NCBI RefSeq assembly: GCF_014837015.1
Contig: NZ_JACSPT010000005.1
Span: 62,001 to 126,000 of the forward strand
DNA from: Acinetobacter pecorum
GTDB taxonomy: Bacteria > Pseudomonadota > Gammaproteobacteria > Pseudomonadales > Moraxellaceae
DNA: 64,000 bases
Direction of reading: 5' to 3'
Positions 8,620 to 17,351 of this stretch are shown one piece after another. A program made the position numbers and the translations under genes. Each line of letters starts with the position of its first letter. Within the stretch, counting starts at the first letter, position 1. Below the pieces are notes generated by a model. It made no database searches and was not told where the DNA came from. It saw nothing but the letters and a program-made list of their open reading frames with translations.

Positions 8620-9042
8620 CTAAATGAATTTCTGTGATTCAAAGATAATCGTGATATATGCAAAGCCTGGACTATACCCATCTCGTACCGAAATAAAATC
8701 CAGTGCTGTACGTGATGCCAAAGGTTGCCAGCCTGACAGAAGCTGAATAACTCTTTCAGTCAAAAGCCCCGCTTCATCACTTACCGCCCGACCATCGGTC
8801 ATCTGAGATTGAGCATTGCGACATGCCACCGTGACCGCCCATTGCTGGCCGATCTGGTTGATGCTTCCACGACCTGCACTAGCTTTCTTGTCTATACGGA
8901 CAAAATTGACATGTGCTGACGGAGTGACCTGTGACATCTCTGTCACGCTGACTGAATTCAACGGCGTGTAGATTTTTAGAAATTCTGGAATCTCTTTCAG
9001 CTTCTCTGCAATCTCATCACGCACCGCGAAGAAGGTGCTCAT
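8620..9042 (-). CDS. Gp37-like tail terminator/completion protein
   Basis: A 140-residue protein beginning MSTFFAVRDEIAEKLKEIP, a helix followed by beta-strands, with a late GLLTERVIQLLSGWQPL segment and a C-terminal strand ITIIFESQ. The pattern fits the Mu Gp37/DUF1834-type proteins that cap the tail or join it to the head. A GGGAG ribosome site lies about 10 bases before the ATG. It overlaps the upstream gpG-like gene by 26 bases and precedes the tail tube gene, as expected. Confidence 0.65.
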   Translation of the reverse strand: MSTFFAVRDEIAEKLKEIPEFLKIYTPLNSVSVTEMSQVTPSAHVNFVRIDKKASAGRGSINQIGQQWAVTVACRNAQSQMTDGRAVSDEAGLLTERVIQLLSGWQPLASRTALDFISVRDGYSPGFAYITIIFESQKFI

Positions 9043-9532
9043 CTATAAAACTCCCGACAATGTCTAAAACCATGGCTTCATCTTCTGCATCAAGACCGAG
9101 TTGAGTCCGAGGCGGTAAAATCGACTGCTTAACTTTCCGATATTGACCACCCACTGCAAAAGTAATGTATTGGCCATTCTTAGGTAGGATTGTTGCGCCA
9201 TAATGCAGATGAGGTGCGTACGCCACATCTGTACCCACCTCCACACCGCTTGAAAGAACATTGTGTGTGTAGGAATTCATGAGGCGGCCAGTATCACGCA
9301 ATGTTTCACCAACGCCCACACCATTACGTCCTTGCAGCTTGGCTCTCCATGAAACCTTCCATGGGTTACCATCCACACCAGTACCGGTTAAAAACCGATG
9401 CTGAATACTATTCACAAGCCCAGCACCAATCTCATCAAACAACTGGTTCTTTAGCGAATCAAAGTTACCTAATTGGTTAAGCACTGCTTCAATAGGTGAG
9501 CTATCGGCTTGAATGGTTATTGCAAAAGCCAT
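9017..9532 (-). CDS. Phage virion morphogenesis protein (Mu gpG / P2 gpS family)
   Basis: A 171-residue protein required for head completion or tail joining in related phages. The family pattern is visible: an N-terminal helix pair, FLTGTGVDGNPWKVSWRAK, then LRDTGRLMNSYTH and YAPHLHYGATI, and near the C-terminus LPPRTQLGL. The ATG at 9532 is preferred over a GTG two codons upstream because GAGG lies 5 bases before it. It sits in a Mu-like order: capsid, DUF1320, gpG, Gp37. Confidence 0.85.
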   Translation of the reverse strand: MAFAITIQADSSPIEAVLNQLGNFDSLKNQLFDEIGAGLVNSIQHRFLTGTGVDGNPWKVSWRAKLQGRNGVGVGETLRDTGRLMNSYTHNVLSSGVEVGTDVAYAPHLHYGATILPKNGQYITFAVGGQYRKVKQSILPPRTQLGLDAEDEAMVLDIVGSFIDEHLLRGA

Positions 9533-9539
9533 AAACACC

Positions 9540-9983
9540 TCACTTCATACTGGGCATCATGTCTAAAGTGGCATCACCAAATACACCACCGGTGTAACTT
9601 GTACCGATGGGTGCTGTTGATGGTCTGCCTTTGGGTTGGTCGTCGCTGATTTGGTTACTGGTATCTAAAATTGCCAGTGAGTTTTTGCCATCCCGTACAC
9701 CCTTTAAGAAATCTATCGCCATCTTGTAGCGTAGTTCAACTGCCTCAGGCGCTGCTTCAAAATGGAGTTTATAACGTGCTATATCACACACTAGTCGCTT
9801 CAAATTATTAGGCACATTTGGCAAGGGCAATGGGTAACGTACTGCTAGATATCCGTCCACCTCCTCACAAGCATCCTGCAAAGAAATTTCTAATGGATCT
9901 GAAACATCAGCAGGAAACATGAGCGCAAGGTTAAGTACGTTTTCACCAAATCGAGCGACTAAATCAGCTTTAGTCGCGTACAT
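9540..9983 (-). CDS. DUF1320 (Mu gp36-like) head-tail connector protein
   Basis: A 147-residue protein starting MYATKADLVARFGENVLNLAL, the hallmark of the DUF1320/gp36 family. It continues with DACEEVDGYLAVRYPLPLP and ends with a flexible Pro/Gly/Thr-rich tail. In Mu-type modules this gene lies between the capsid gene and gpG and is a likely connector component. The order here is the same. Confidence 0.85.
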   Translation of the reverse strand: MYATKADLVARFGENVLNLALMFPADVSDPLEISLQDACEEVDGYLAVRYPLPLPNVPNNLKRLVCDIARYKLHFEAAPEAVELRYKMAIDFLKGVRDGKNSLAILDTSNQISDDQPKGRPSTAPIGTSYTGGVFGDATLDMMPSMK

Positions 9984-9990
9984 AGATCAC

Positions 9991-10329
9991 CTACTTGTTT
10001 TCGTCAGCAGGCTTTGGGTCTGCTTTAGGTTTTGTAGCAGGCTTGGCCTTTTCCAGTTCAGCCACCTTGGCTTTTAGCTCAGCAATTTCCTGATCAGCCT
10101 TAGCCTTGTCGTCTCCTAAGGTTTTATTTGTGATTGTCAGCTCAGTATTAGCCTTTTCAAGTTCAGCCAAACGTGCGGCGGTACCATCTGCTTTGGGTTC
10201 TTCCGGCTCTTGATATTCTTCAATAGCCCCAGATGCTAAAAGGGCCTGAAGTTGTTTAGCTTCAAGCCCTTTGATTTCATCACCTGGCATAAAATGCCCG
10301 ATGGACTGTTTTGCTGTGTACTTTGGCAT
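9991..10329 (-). CDS. Mu gp35-like small head protein with Lys/Pro/Ala-rich tail
   Basis: The ATG at 10329 follows an ideal AAGGAG site; an upstream in-frame ATG would run into the capsid gene. The 112-residue protein has a short N-terminal domain (MPKYTAKQSIGHFMPGDEI), a coiled-coil stretch (about 53-95) and a low-complexity KPATKPKADPKPADENK end. It lies between the major capsid gene and DUF1320, where Mu-like phages carry gp35/HI1506-type proteins. Its N-terminus resembles the 8440-8610 protein. Confidence 0.7.
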   Translation of the reverse strand: MPKYTAKQSIGHFMPGDEIKGLEAKQLQALLASGAIEEYQEPEEPKADGTAARLAELEKANTELTITNKTLGDDKAKADQEIAELKAKVAELEKAKPATKPKADPKPADENK

Positions 10330-10339
10330 GTCTTGCTCC

Positions 10340-11419
10340 TTATAGAGTGATAAAGCCAGTACCACCAACGACACCGTTCTTGTTAGACGGCACAACTAGT
10401 GGAGCAGATTCGGTCATCAGCATGATGCCGCTTGGATCCTCACAGTACCACTGGCGGTCAAAGTATTGCTGAGCAACGCCGTTGGCCAACATGTTTTTGA
10501 TCTTACAGTGAGCAACTGAGCCATTAGTATCAGAGATCAATGAGAAGTAATCCTTAGGAATAAAGCGCTTCACTTGACCTTTGTTACGGTAGGTTGCGTC
10601 ATATACCCAGAATTCGATTCCATCAAAAGTACCTTTGAAGGTCGCTGACTCTTTGACCCCAAAACTTGGATTCACTGGAACAGAAATACCGGCATACGGC
10701 GTGATGAATTCTCTCTTAAACTCTTCATTGTTCCAGAGAGCCGCCCAAACTAAGCCAGACATAACAGACAGCTTAGCTTCACCACCATCAGCAGCCAATT
10801 GACGTTCAAGCATGGTGCGGATATCCGTTACCGGCTTGGCACCCGCTTCATTCCACTTGGTCAACGGCGTAAATGTCAATGAAGCATCACGACGGTAATC
10901 CACCAGGTTGTATTCATAATCATCTGAGTGAAGCGCGTATTTACCATTCTTCAGTAAATCAATTGCCATCATCAGGACTGAGTTATCAATTGCATCGTGG
11001 TTGCGCTTCATCACTGAGATTTGAGCAATGATCATTTGCTCTTGTTCAGACAGTCGCTGGTTGCCAGTAGAGATGATGCCTGCGGTACGTAAACGTTTCA
11101 GCAATGCGATTTCAAAAGTTTCGGCCGGAGTGACCTGATTCTTTGGCTTGTAGTAAGCCGGTTTCACATGACGTACTTCACCAGATTGGGTGGTATCAAA
11201 TGGCTTACCAGGCTGTTGCGGTGATACCAGTGGTGCCAGATCATGTTCGGCAGATACTTCAGCCAGTGGCACATCATCACGGGTAAATAACGGGCGATTT
11301 GGGAAAAGCTTGTCTAAAAGCCAGGTATCCATCGGACGGTAATTCGAGTGAATCAGTGCGAGTTCACCTACATCAAGCAGTTCGAGCGGAGTGCCCTCAA
11401 GATTAAAAGACTGTGGCAT
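10340..11419 (-). CDS. Major capsid protein (lambda gpE family)
   Basis: A 359-residue protein of the Phage_cap_E type. Typical features are the N-terminal IHSNYRPMDTWLLDKLFPNR, the loop region with LFTRDDVPLAEVSAEHDLAP, and the C-terminal FDGIEFWVYDATYRNKGQVK strand and SAPLVVPSNKNG end. It would form the procapsid shell, matured by the protease encoded two genes upstream. It follows the decoration protein gene by 5 bases. Confidence 0.92.
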   Translation of the reverse strand: MPQSFNLEGTPLELLDVGELALIHSNYRPMDTWLLDKLFPNRPLFTRDDVPLAEVSAEHDLAPLVSPQQPGKPFDTTQSGEVRHVKPAYYKPKNQVTPAETFEIALLKRLRTAGIISTGNQRLSEQEQMIIAQISVMKRNHDAIDNSVLMMAIDLLKNGKYALHSDDYEYNLVDYRRDASLTFTPLTKWNEAGAKPVTDIRTMLERQLAADGGEAKLSVMSGLVWAALWNNEEFKREFITPYAGISVPVNPSFGVKESATFKGTFDGIEFWVYDATYRNKGQVKRFIPKDYFSLISDTNGSVAHCKIKNMLANGVAQQYFDRQWYCEDPSGIMLMTESAPLVVPSNKNGVVGGTGFITL

Positions 11420-11424
11420 GTTAA

Positions 11425-11799
11425 TTACACCTTAGAAAGTTCGATTTTGTTTTTAGTTGCCTGTGCACGCGCTGCATCGTATTGAGCAGTGGTGAGCAAA
11501 GTTCCATTAAGTGAGACAGCTTCGATACTGAACACCCCGCCGTAATACACCGGGATTTCAATTCCGTCAGCGGCCTTAATCGTAGCTTCAGCTGCTGTGA
11601 CATCCTGGCCACAGATCACATCCCATGTTTTTTCATCAGTAGCATGAGACAACACATTGGTATCTGACAGTGTTAATAGATCACCGTATTTAAATGCTGT
11701 GGCGGTTGGCACCTTGGCATTGGCACGACGTAACTTTTCATTGTCCAGGATCAGCCGTTTTGAAGTGACTGAAATAGGTGGTACATAATGAATAGTCAT
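11425..11799 (-). CDS. Head decoration protein (lambda gpD-like)
   Basis: A 124-residue protein directly before the capsid gene, the position of lambda gpD. Matching features are the central segment FKYGDLLTLSDTNVLSHATD, an Ala-rich stretch (VTAAEATIKAADG), and a C-terminal GTLLTTAQYDAARAQA followed by a strand. Decoration proteins trimerise on the expanded capsid and stabilise it. Fairly sure on context plus pattern. Confidence 0.75.
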   Translation of the reverse strand: MTIHYVPPISVTSKRLILDNEKLRRANAKVPTATAFKYGDLLTLSDTNVLSHATDEKTWDVICGQDVTAAEATIKAADGIEIPVYYGGVFSIEAVSLNGTLLTTAQYDAARAQATKNKIELSKV

Positions 11800-11802
11800 G
11801 AA

Positions 11803-12762
11803 TTATTTCCCCTTTTGTTCTGCAAATGCTTGTGCACCAGAAGTGAATTTGTGAGTGTCATTGTTATTTGACTGACCACCCTGACCACCAGTTGCTTGAT
11901 GGTTAAACAAGTGAGCAAATGCTGGATTAACACCTGGTGTTTGTTGTTGCTGTCCAGCTGGTGGTTGTGTATTGCCTGCCGAGAATTGACGAAGCTGCTT
12001 AGCCGTAAAGGTAAAAACTGAATCATCCATATTGGTATAAGCCGTTTTATCTTCAGCACTAAACTGTGTTTTCAGTTCAGCTTCTAAACCAGCAATTTCA
12101 TCAGTACGCTTTTGTGCTTTAAACTTATTTAGCTCAGCGAGTGCTTCATCACGTTCACGCTCTGCCTGCTCTTTGGCCTGTTGTGCTTTTTCTAATTCGG
12201 TCACGTCTGTGTCCTCTTTGGTTGGGTTTGGATTGGCTTTGCCTGAGAAGGCTTTAATTGATGTATTCCGATCAGCACCTGTTGAGCAGATCGTAAATTC
12301 ACGAATACGGTTTTGACGGAAGATGGTGATTGGGCCTTCAAACGACTGACCATTCACAGTGACTGTCTTGCCTTGTGAGACTTCTTCAATAGATCCGGGA
12401 TCAATCATCATCGACATCTGGAATGGGAAACCATCATCAGAATCCTGAACAATTTCCTGTGCCTTGGCATTCGTGAGAAAATCACCAGATACATCAATCT
12501 TTCCGTTGGTATCTACTGTTTGAACAACACCAATTCGACTTGAACCAAAGTGTTCTTCAAGTAAGGCTGTCGGCTTATCAATCTCGATCCCATCAAGATC
12601 AAAGACCACGCCGGAGCGCCCCCAGTACCAGTGACCATCTACACGACCACCGGCATAGGCAGTGCCTTTAAATTTCCGCTTCTGCCCTTCTTCAGCTTTT
12701 GGCACTTCAATTGCTGAGGCATTAAATAAATACTTCAGCCGTTCTTCATTTGGATCTGGCAT
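11803..12762 (-). CDS. Prohead protease fused to scaffold domain
   Basis: A 319-residue protein. Residues about 25-170 resemble an HK97-type (U35/S78) prohead protease, with a probable catalytic His in LLEEHFGSSRIGVV and Ser in FPFQMSMMID. After a linker, residues about 185-240 form a coiled coil (EKAQQAKEQAERERDEALAE), followed by a Gln/Asn/Gly-rich region and a short helix at the end, as in scaffolds. This is analogous to lambda C/Nu3, where protease and scaffold are combined. The catalytic assignment is by motif only. No separate scaffold gene is present. Confidence 0.8.
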   Translation of the reverse strand: MPDPNEERLKYLFNASAIEVPKAEEGQKRKFKGTAYAGGRVDGHWYWGRSGVVFDLDGIEIDKPTALLEEHFGSSRIGVVQTVDTNGKIDVSGDFLTNAKAQEIVQDSDDGFPFQMSMMIDPGSIEEVSQGKTVTVNGQSFEGPITIFRQNRIREFTICSTGADRNTSIKAFSGKANPNPTKEDTDVTELEKAQQAKEQAERERDEALAELNKFKAQKRTDEIAGLEAELKTQFSAEDKTAYTNMDDSVFTFTAKQLRQFSAGNTQPPAGQQQQTPGVNPAFAHLFNHQATGGQGGQSNNNDTHKFTSGAQAFAEQKGK

Positions 12763-12782
12763 TTTTCATGCTCCATAAAAAA

Positions 12783-12800
12783 AGCACCCATATGGGTGCT
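12783..12800 (-). terminator. Terminator after the 12821-13036 gene
   Basis: A perfect palindrome, AGCACCCATATGGGTGCT, with a seven-T run on the minus strand. It separates the small cassette gene from the protease gene. Confidence 0.8.
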
Positions 12801-12820
12801 ATTCATCTATTTCTACTTAG

Positions 12821-13036
12821 TTAATTTTTTTCGATATCAACATCACACTGGAAAAGACCTTTATTTTCAATTCCAAGAGTTAAAGAGGGATTTTTAGGCT
12901 TGGCTTGATACTCTAATGAAATACCATCAATTCGATGCCCCGTACGCGCTTCGAACTCATGACATTGTTGATCTATAAGCTTATTTAAACTGCGTTTAAA
13001 AGCATTTTCTTCATGCTTAAGCATTGCATCATTCAT
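12821..13036 (-). CDS. Small prophage cassette protein, 71 aa
   Basis: The ATG at 13036 is chosen because GGAG lies 9 bases upstream; another ATG four codons earlier is possible. The 71-residue product is polar, starting MNDAMLKHEENAFKRSLNKL and ending with a strand pair (SLTLGIENKGLFQCDVDIE). It interrupts the gpF-protease gene order and has its own extended -10 promoter (13062-13070) and perfect-palindrome terminator. Those features mark it as an inserted cassette rather than a head gene. Function unknown. Confidence 0.65.
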   Translation of the reverse strand: MNDAMLKHEENAFKRSLNKLIDQQCHEFEARTGHRIDGISLEYQAKPKNPSLTLGIENKGLFQCDVDIEKN

Positions 13037-13061
13037 GAGCATCTCCACTTAGGTTTTGATC

Positions 13062-13070
13062 ATTATATCA
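13062..13070 (-). promoter_or_regulatory. Extended -10 promoter for the 12821-13036 gene
   Basis: TGATATAAT on the minus strand, a perfect -10 hexamer with an upstream TG, 26 bp before the start codon. No good -35 is visible, as is usual for extended -10 promoters. Confidence 0.5.
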
Positions 13071-13112
13071 CCACAATACTTAAACTCTTCTTACAGATGA
13101 ATACCTTGAAGA

Positions 13113-14318
13113 TTAATTTACTAATGCCATCAACGTGTAAACCATCTGCCCCTCAACCGCTTCAATCGAAACCACTTCAAAAGATAACCTCATCGGTATG
13201 AGAACGCCGTCACCAGCATTTAGCATCTCAAGATCAATACCAATACCTTTGGCATTTTCAATCTTGATTACTATATCTGAAGCCGTATCAGCCAGCAGCA
13301 ACGGCGCATTCAACTGGACTGTCTGCCCTACCTGATAAGCGGCTACCTGCTGAAGCGTTGCAGCACCCACTACGGTTGAAGCCGTATTGCTTGCCACAGC
13401 TTGAATTGATGCCATGTCTGCACTCAGCCAGCGCTTGAGTACATCATCAGCCAGAGAGCTTGTAGCAGAGTTTAAATAGCCAGTCAGTGCTGCATCATTT
13501 CCTTGCACATAATCCAAGAAGGTGCGAATCGCACTTGGCCGAATACTTGGATCAAGTGGAATTACCGTATTGGCCACCGTATCAAATAGGTCCCGAGTCT
13601 TATCATCCATCGGAGCAAACAAACTGGTCAGTTTTTTACTCGCCTTCCATTCTGCCTTGATGACTTCCTTCTGCTCGAGGAGATATTCTTTATCCAGACT
13701 TGAAGCACTGATCTTTTTATCCACCAGTGATTCAAGCTCGCCGAACTGCAATGGATGAGAACTCCAATCTAAGGCTTCAGCTACCTCAGGCAACTTATCA
13801 TCTGGTGTAATACCGTATTTCAATGCCTGCTTCTCGGTTAAGGCAATCACGGTGCAGCGACAGCGGAAACCTGTGGGAGGGTAATGTGTTAGCCAGAATG
13901 GGTGATCAATTGGCAATACGATCCGATTCAGAGCCAAATGACTGGGACGCACCCGACTATCATTGATAGCTGAATACATCAGATATTGTCGTTTGGCCTT
14001 ATTCCGTTGCTGTTGTTGCCATCGGCCATGACCGTAAGCATTTTGGATATTGGTACGAAATACATTGTCTAGGTAGTGCTTTGGCAGAATGATTTCAGAT
14101 TCTTCAATGAGCTTCTGAAAGTCTTTAAAAGTACCGCCGTCGTCAATGGATTTATTCACTGCCTTGACGACAGTCTCAATCTGCTCAAGACTCGACAAAA
14201 AGCTAACTGTGGTTGCCATCTGCCGGGTCTTTAGATCCATTGAATAGAACTCATCAGGTAACACGATCTTTTTGCTGTGAGCGTATTGAAGTGCCTCAAG
14301 GAAGATAACTGGTTGCAT
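13113..14318 (-). CDS. Mu gpF-like minor head protein
   Basis: A 401-residue protein. The phage head morphogenesis domain (SPP1 gp7/Mu gpF) is seen at about residues 75-165: FRTNIQNAYGHGRWQQQQ, NDSRVRPSHLALNRIVLP and the cysteine motif GFRCRCTV. The C-terminal part (about 240-401) is unrelated and beta-rich towards its end (DLEMLNAGDGVLIPMRLSF). In Mu, gpF is a minor head protein involved in DNA packaging and head assembly. It follows the portal gene by 3 bases. Confidence 0.88.
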   Translation of the reverse strand: MQPVIFLEALQYAHSKKIVLPDEFYSMDLKTRQMATTVSFLSSLEQIETVVKAVNKSIDDGGTFKDFQKLIEESEIILPKHYLDNVFRTNIQNAYGHGRWQQQQRNKAKRQYLMYSAINDSRVRPSHLALNRIVLPIDHPFWLTHYPPTGFRCRCTVIALTEKQALKYGITPDDKLPEVAEALDWSSHPLQFGELESLVDKKISASSLDKEYLLEQKEVIKAEWKASKKLTSLFAPMDDKTRDLFDTVANTVIPLDPSIRPSAIRTFLDYVQGNDAALTGYLNSATSSLADDVLKRWLSADMASIQAVASNTASTVVGAATLQQVAAYQVGQTVQLNAPLLLADTASDIVIKIENAKGIGIDLEMLNAGDGVLIPMRLSFEVVSIEAVEGQMVYTLMALVN

Positions 14319-14321
14319 AAC

Positions 14322-15806
14322 TTACTTCCCATTTTGAGCGGTCACATACCCCAGTACATCCGCTGCATACAAGGCCTGATCTAGATTGGCCGTAAACTGA
14401 GTTTGTGTTGCGCTAGGTATTAATTGCATCAGGTTATAAGCCAGACTTTCAGGACTATCAGATTTGAATACTAACTCCTTGACCTGATCAGGTTTCAGTA
14501 ACTGCAATTCACCCTGACTATCAGTCAGTTCTTCAACTTCCTGCTGCTCTGGTGAAAGCTTGTTTACTGATGCTTTAAAGCTAAATGCCTGACGTGGTAA
14601 AGCGGTGAACTGATTAAAACCTGTTTGAACCTGCTCAATTACATCACCCTCTTCTAATCCGTACTCTCGCTTAAAGTATTGCGGCGTTAAGACTGCACCA
14701 GCATTTTTCAACTTCACATCACGATCTGCTTTAGGTTCTTCCAGTGACTTCTCTTCACCAATGATGACCCGGTGACGTTCCCAACCATTGATATCGCATA
14801 GCGCATTAATAATTGCCTGGATCGTTGGCATGATCATCCGGACATCGGCTTTATACTTTGAGTTTTGAACCTCAAGATGCACATCACCCAAGGCACGAGA
14901 TCCAGAGCCATCAGTACCAGATGTGAGAGTCTGGCCAAGGATGACTTTTTGAATACGGCGCTCCAAATTCTTATCAAAGACTTCAAATGTCTGGGATGCA
15001 TTGCCATTAGTATTGGCAGTTTGAATTTCAACCGAATCTGTACCACTTAACGCAATCACTGAACTAGCATGAGCTCTAAGCAATGCATCACGCATATCAG
15101 TCGTTTTACCTGCTGTTTTACCAACCAGCATTGGCAAACCAAACTTTTCAACAAACTTGGCCCAGAATTTAAACCCTGAAGTTTTGAAGAACCAGACCCA
15201 ATACAAACGGCTTAGGAGCGCTTCACCATAAGGATTTTCAAAAGTAGGTTTACAGCGCGTTAGGAAATGCTTAAACCGCTGATCAACTTCTTGATCTTTC
15301 CTAGCCGTATTGTAGTTTTCCAATAAAATAAGGCGACCATCATTCTTAGGCTCATACCATTGCATTGGCTTTTCACCAATCCACTTAAAGCCTATAAACG
15401 GCGTAATGGTATTACCTTCGATATGCATACATGGCTCTTCAGGCTTACTGTAAATCGCTTCTAAAACTGAATACCCATACCAGCGGGCATTCTGGGTACC
15501 CAGCAGAATCTCAGACCACCATTCGCGCAAATGCTCCATGATGATTTTTGACTCTGGGCGGTCTATCGGCTCTATTCGCCACGGCGCACTCTCAAGTTTA
15601 TCCTGGCGTTTTTCTACGGCCTGATAAATCTCATCGTCATACATCATAACTTTCAATCGTGGACGTGTGACACCAGCTTTTCGAAGTACTTCATCGCCGT
15701 CTGGCATTTTAGTTAGATAACTGATTAAGGCCTGTTCGGCCTCATGAGAATATAGTGCACCAGCTTCAGGTTTTGCATTCTCAGGCTTCTTTCTTTTCTT
15801 AGACAT
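14322..15806 (-). CDS. Portal protein (DUF935, Mu gp29-like)
   Basis: A 494-residue protein of the DUF935 family, the Mu-type dodecameric portal through which DNA is packaged. Recognisable stretches are MMYDDEIYQAVEKRQDKLES, WYGYSVLEAIY, FVEKFGLPMLVGKTAGKT and VILGQTLTSGTDGSGSRALG. A basic N-terminus (KKRKKPEN) precedes the core. It is placed between the large terminase and gpF, as in Mu-like head modules. Length fits the family. Confidence 0.92.
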   Translation of the reverse strand: MSKKRKKPENAKPEAGALYSHEAEQALISYLTKMPDGDEVLRKAGVTRPRLKVMMYDDEIYQAVEKRQDKLESAPWRIEPIDRPESKIIMEHLREWWSEILLGTQNARWYGYSVLEAIYSKPEEPCMHIEGNTITPFIGFKWIGEKPMQWYEPKNDGRLILLENYNTARKDQEVDQRFKHFLTRCKPTFENPYGEALLSRLYWVWFFKTSGFKFWAKFVEKFGLPMLVGKTAGKTTDMRDALLRAHASSVIALSGTDSVEIQTANTNGNASQTFEVFDKNLERRIQKVILGQTLTSGTDGSGSRALGDVHLEVQNSKYKADVRMIMPTIQAIINALCDINGWERHRVIIGEEKSLEEPKADRDVKLKNAGAVLTPQYFKREYGLEEGDVIEQVQTGFNQFTALPRQAFSFKASVNKLSPEQQEVEELTDSQGELQLLKPDQVKELVFKSDSPESLAYNLMQLIPSATQTQFTANLDQALYAADVLGYVTAQNGK

Positions 15807-15815
15807 AACTCAACC

Positions 15816-17351
15816 TTATGCAGCCGGAGGGCTGTAATTAATCGCAATTACTGCGTCTTCAATCGCATCAATGAGCGTATCCACTTGGTCGTCATGATCG
15901 TGGGTAAATGCAGCATTGAATGCCTCACACTCTTCAAAGAATTCACCAACCCAGTGAGCATCCTTAGGTACCATAACAAAACGATCTTCAGGCTTGTCCT
16001 TATAGTTCGCTTCAAGATGAACCTGCACATCCATAAAACGGGATAGCTTGTCTGTATTACGCTGTACTGGTATGACGGCGACACCGGAGTAAGTTCCTAA
16101 TGTCTGGATCAACTGGGTACCTGACGCTTTATCCTCTACTTTCATGTAGCGAATAGGCTTGGTGTGCCAGGTGTATTCCTTGTGCTTATCTAAAAATGCT
16201 TTAGCTTGACGATTTAATTCTGGCGCTTCCCATTTGCCGCGTAAGAGATCGAGTAAGTACAACTTGCCGTCTATACCCATGCCTACAAGCAGGAATACTG
16301 AGTAATCATTGTGCTCTTTGGTTTTCTGCGCCGTATCTACAAGGACAGCGCGCCACTGAAGCTCTGGATGCTCTTTATAGAATCCAAACCATTCAGACTT
16401 GATCAAGTCACCGCCTAATTTCTTAGGCTGCTGCATGTACTGACTTGAGAATGTATAGCGGGATACGGTTGCACCCTCTTTATCCTTACCGCCTTTTTCA
16501 AGTTGTAATAGGGATTGAAGTGATTCTTTCTTTGGCCAGTAACTTTGACGACCCTGTTCATCAAGCTCAACATCTTGCGGTACCAACTTCTGAATATGCT
16601 CTGGCAAGGTCGCAATGTACTTATCATCAATCAGTGCCGGGATGGATATTTGAGTCCATTCACCAGGTAAATTGCCTGTCATGACAAAATTGGTTGGATC
16701 CTCAGTATGAAGGCGCTGCATGATCATGATGATCGGTGTATCAGACTTAGCTTTACGCGAGTTTACCGTGTTCAGTAACTTACGATTCGCGGCATCCCGC
16801 TTGATCTTACTGAAAGCATCTTCGGGCTTTAACGGGTCATCAATGATGATACAGCCAGTAAAGCCATCATCCGCCAGTGTACCTGCTCGCCGTCCTGTGA
16901 CCTGCCCACCCATGGAAGCCACATAGACATGGCCAACGTCATAGTCCTCAACCGTAATCTTCCATTCTTTTTTGGAGTCGGTACTGTTCGATACGGTTAG
17001 ATCCCACATCTGGCGATAGTCTTTCGACTTCACGATGTCACGTGCCGTATCTGATACACCTTCAACTAGTGACTGTGAGAAGGATAAATATAGGAATCGA
17101 GAACGCGCATTTAAAGCCAGACCACGTGGAATCAAGTTGGTGGTCAGTTCGGTTTTACCAGCCCCTGGTGGGACATTGATAACCACGTTGGCAATCTCAC
17201 CAGCAATGACCTGATCAATAATCCATGAGATGTAAACATGGTGCCAGTTCACCGTAAATTTAAAACCCATACGGGGCTTAAAGAATCGCCGGGTGAAATA
17301 TAAATGCTCATCTTCACACAGCTTCTTTTCAACCTGTGTTTGCAGATCCAT
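15816..17351 (-). CDS. Terminase large subunit
   Basis: A 511-residue packaging motor. The ATPase domain has a Walker A at residues about 61-67 (PPGAGKTE) and a Walker B around 150-157 (GCIIIDDP). The C-terminal RNase H-like nuclease has expected acidic residues in AVLVDTAQKTKEHNDYSV and DHDDQVDTLIDAI. It would cut and translocate phage DNA into the prohead with the DUF2280 protein encoded one base upstream. Subtype (headful versus cos) cannot be decided from the sequence alone. Confidence 0.95.
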   Translation of the reverse strand: MDLQTQVEKKLCEDEHLYFTRRFFKPRMGFKFTVNWHHVYISWIIDQVIAGEIANVVINVPPGAGKTELTTNLIPRGLALNARSRFLYLSFSQSLVEGVSDTARDIVKSKDYRQMWDLTVSNSTDSKKEWKITVEDYDVGHVYVASMGGQVTGRRAGTLADDGFTGCIIIDDPLKPEDAFSKIKRDAANRKLLNTVNSRKAKSDTPIIMIMQRLHTEDPTNFVMTGNLPGEWTQISIPALIDDKYIATLPEHIQKLVPQDVELDEQGRQSYWPKKESLQSLLQLEKGGKDKEGATVSRYTFSSQYMQQPKKLGGDLIKSEWFGFYKEHPELQWRAVLVDTAQKTKEHNDYSVFLLVGMGIDGKLYLLDLLRGKWEAPELNRQAKAFLDKHKEYTWHTKPIRYMKVEDKASGTQLIQTLGTYSGVAVIPVQRNTDKLSRFMDVQVHLEANYKDKPEDRFVMVPKDAHWVGEFFEECEAFNAAFTHDHDDQVDTLIDAIEDAVIAINYSPPAA

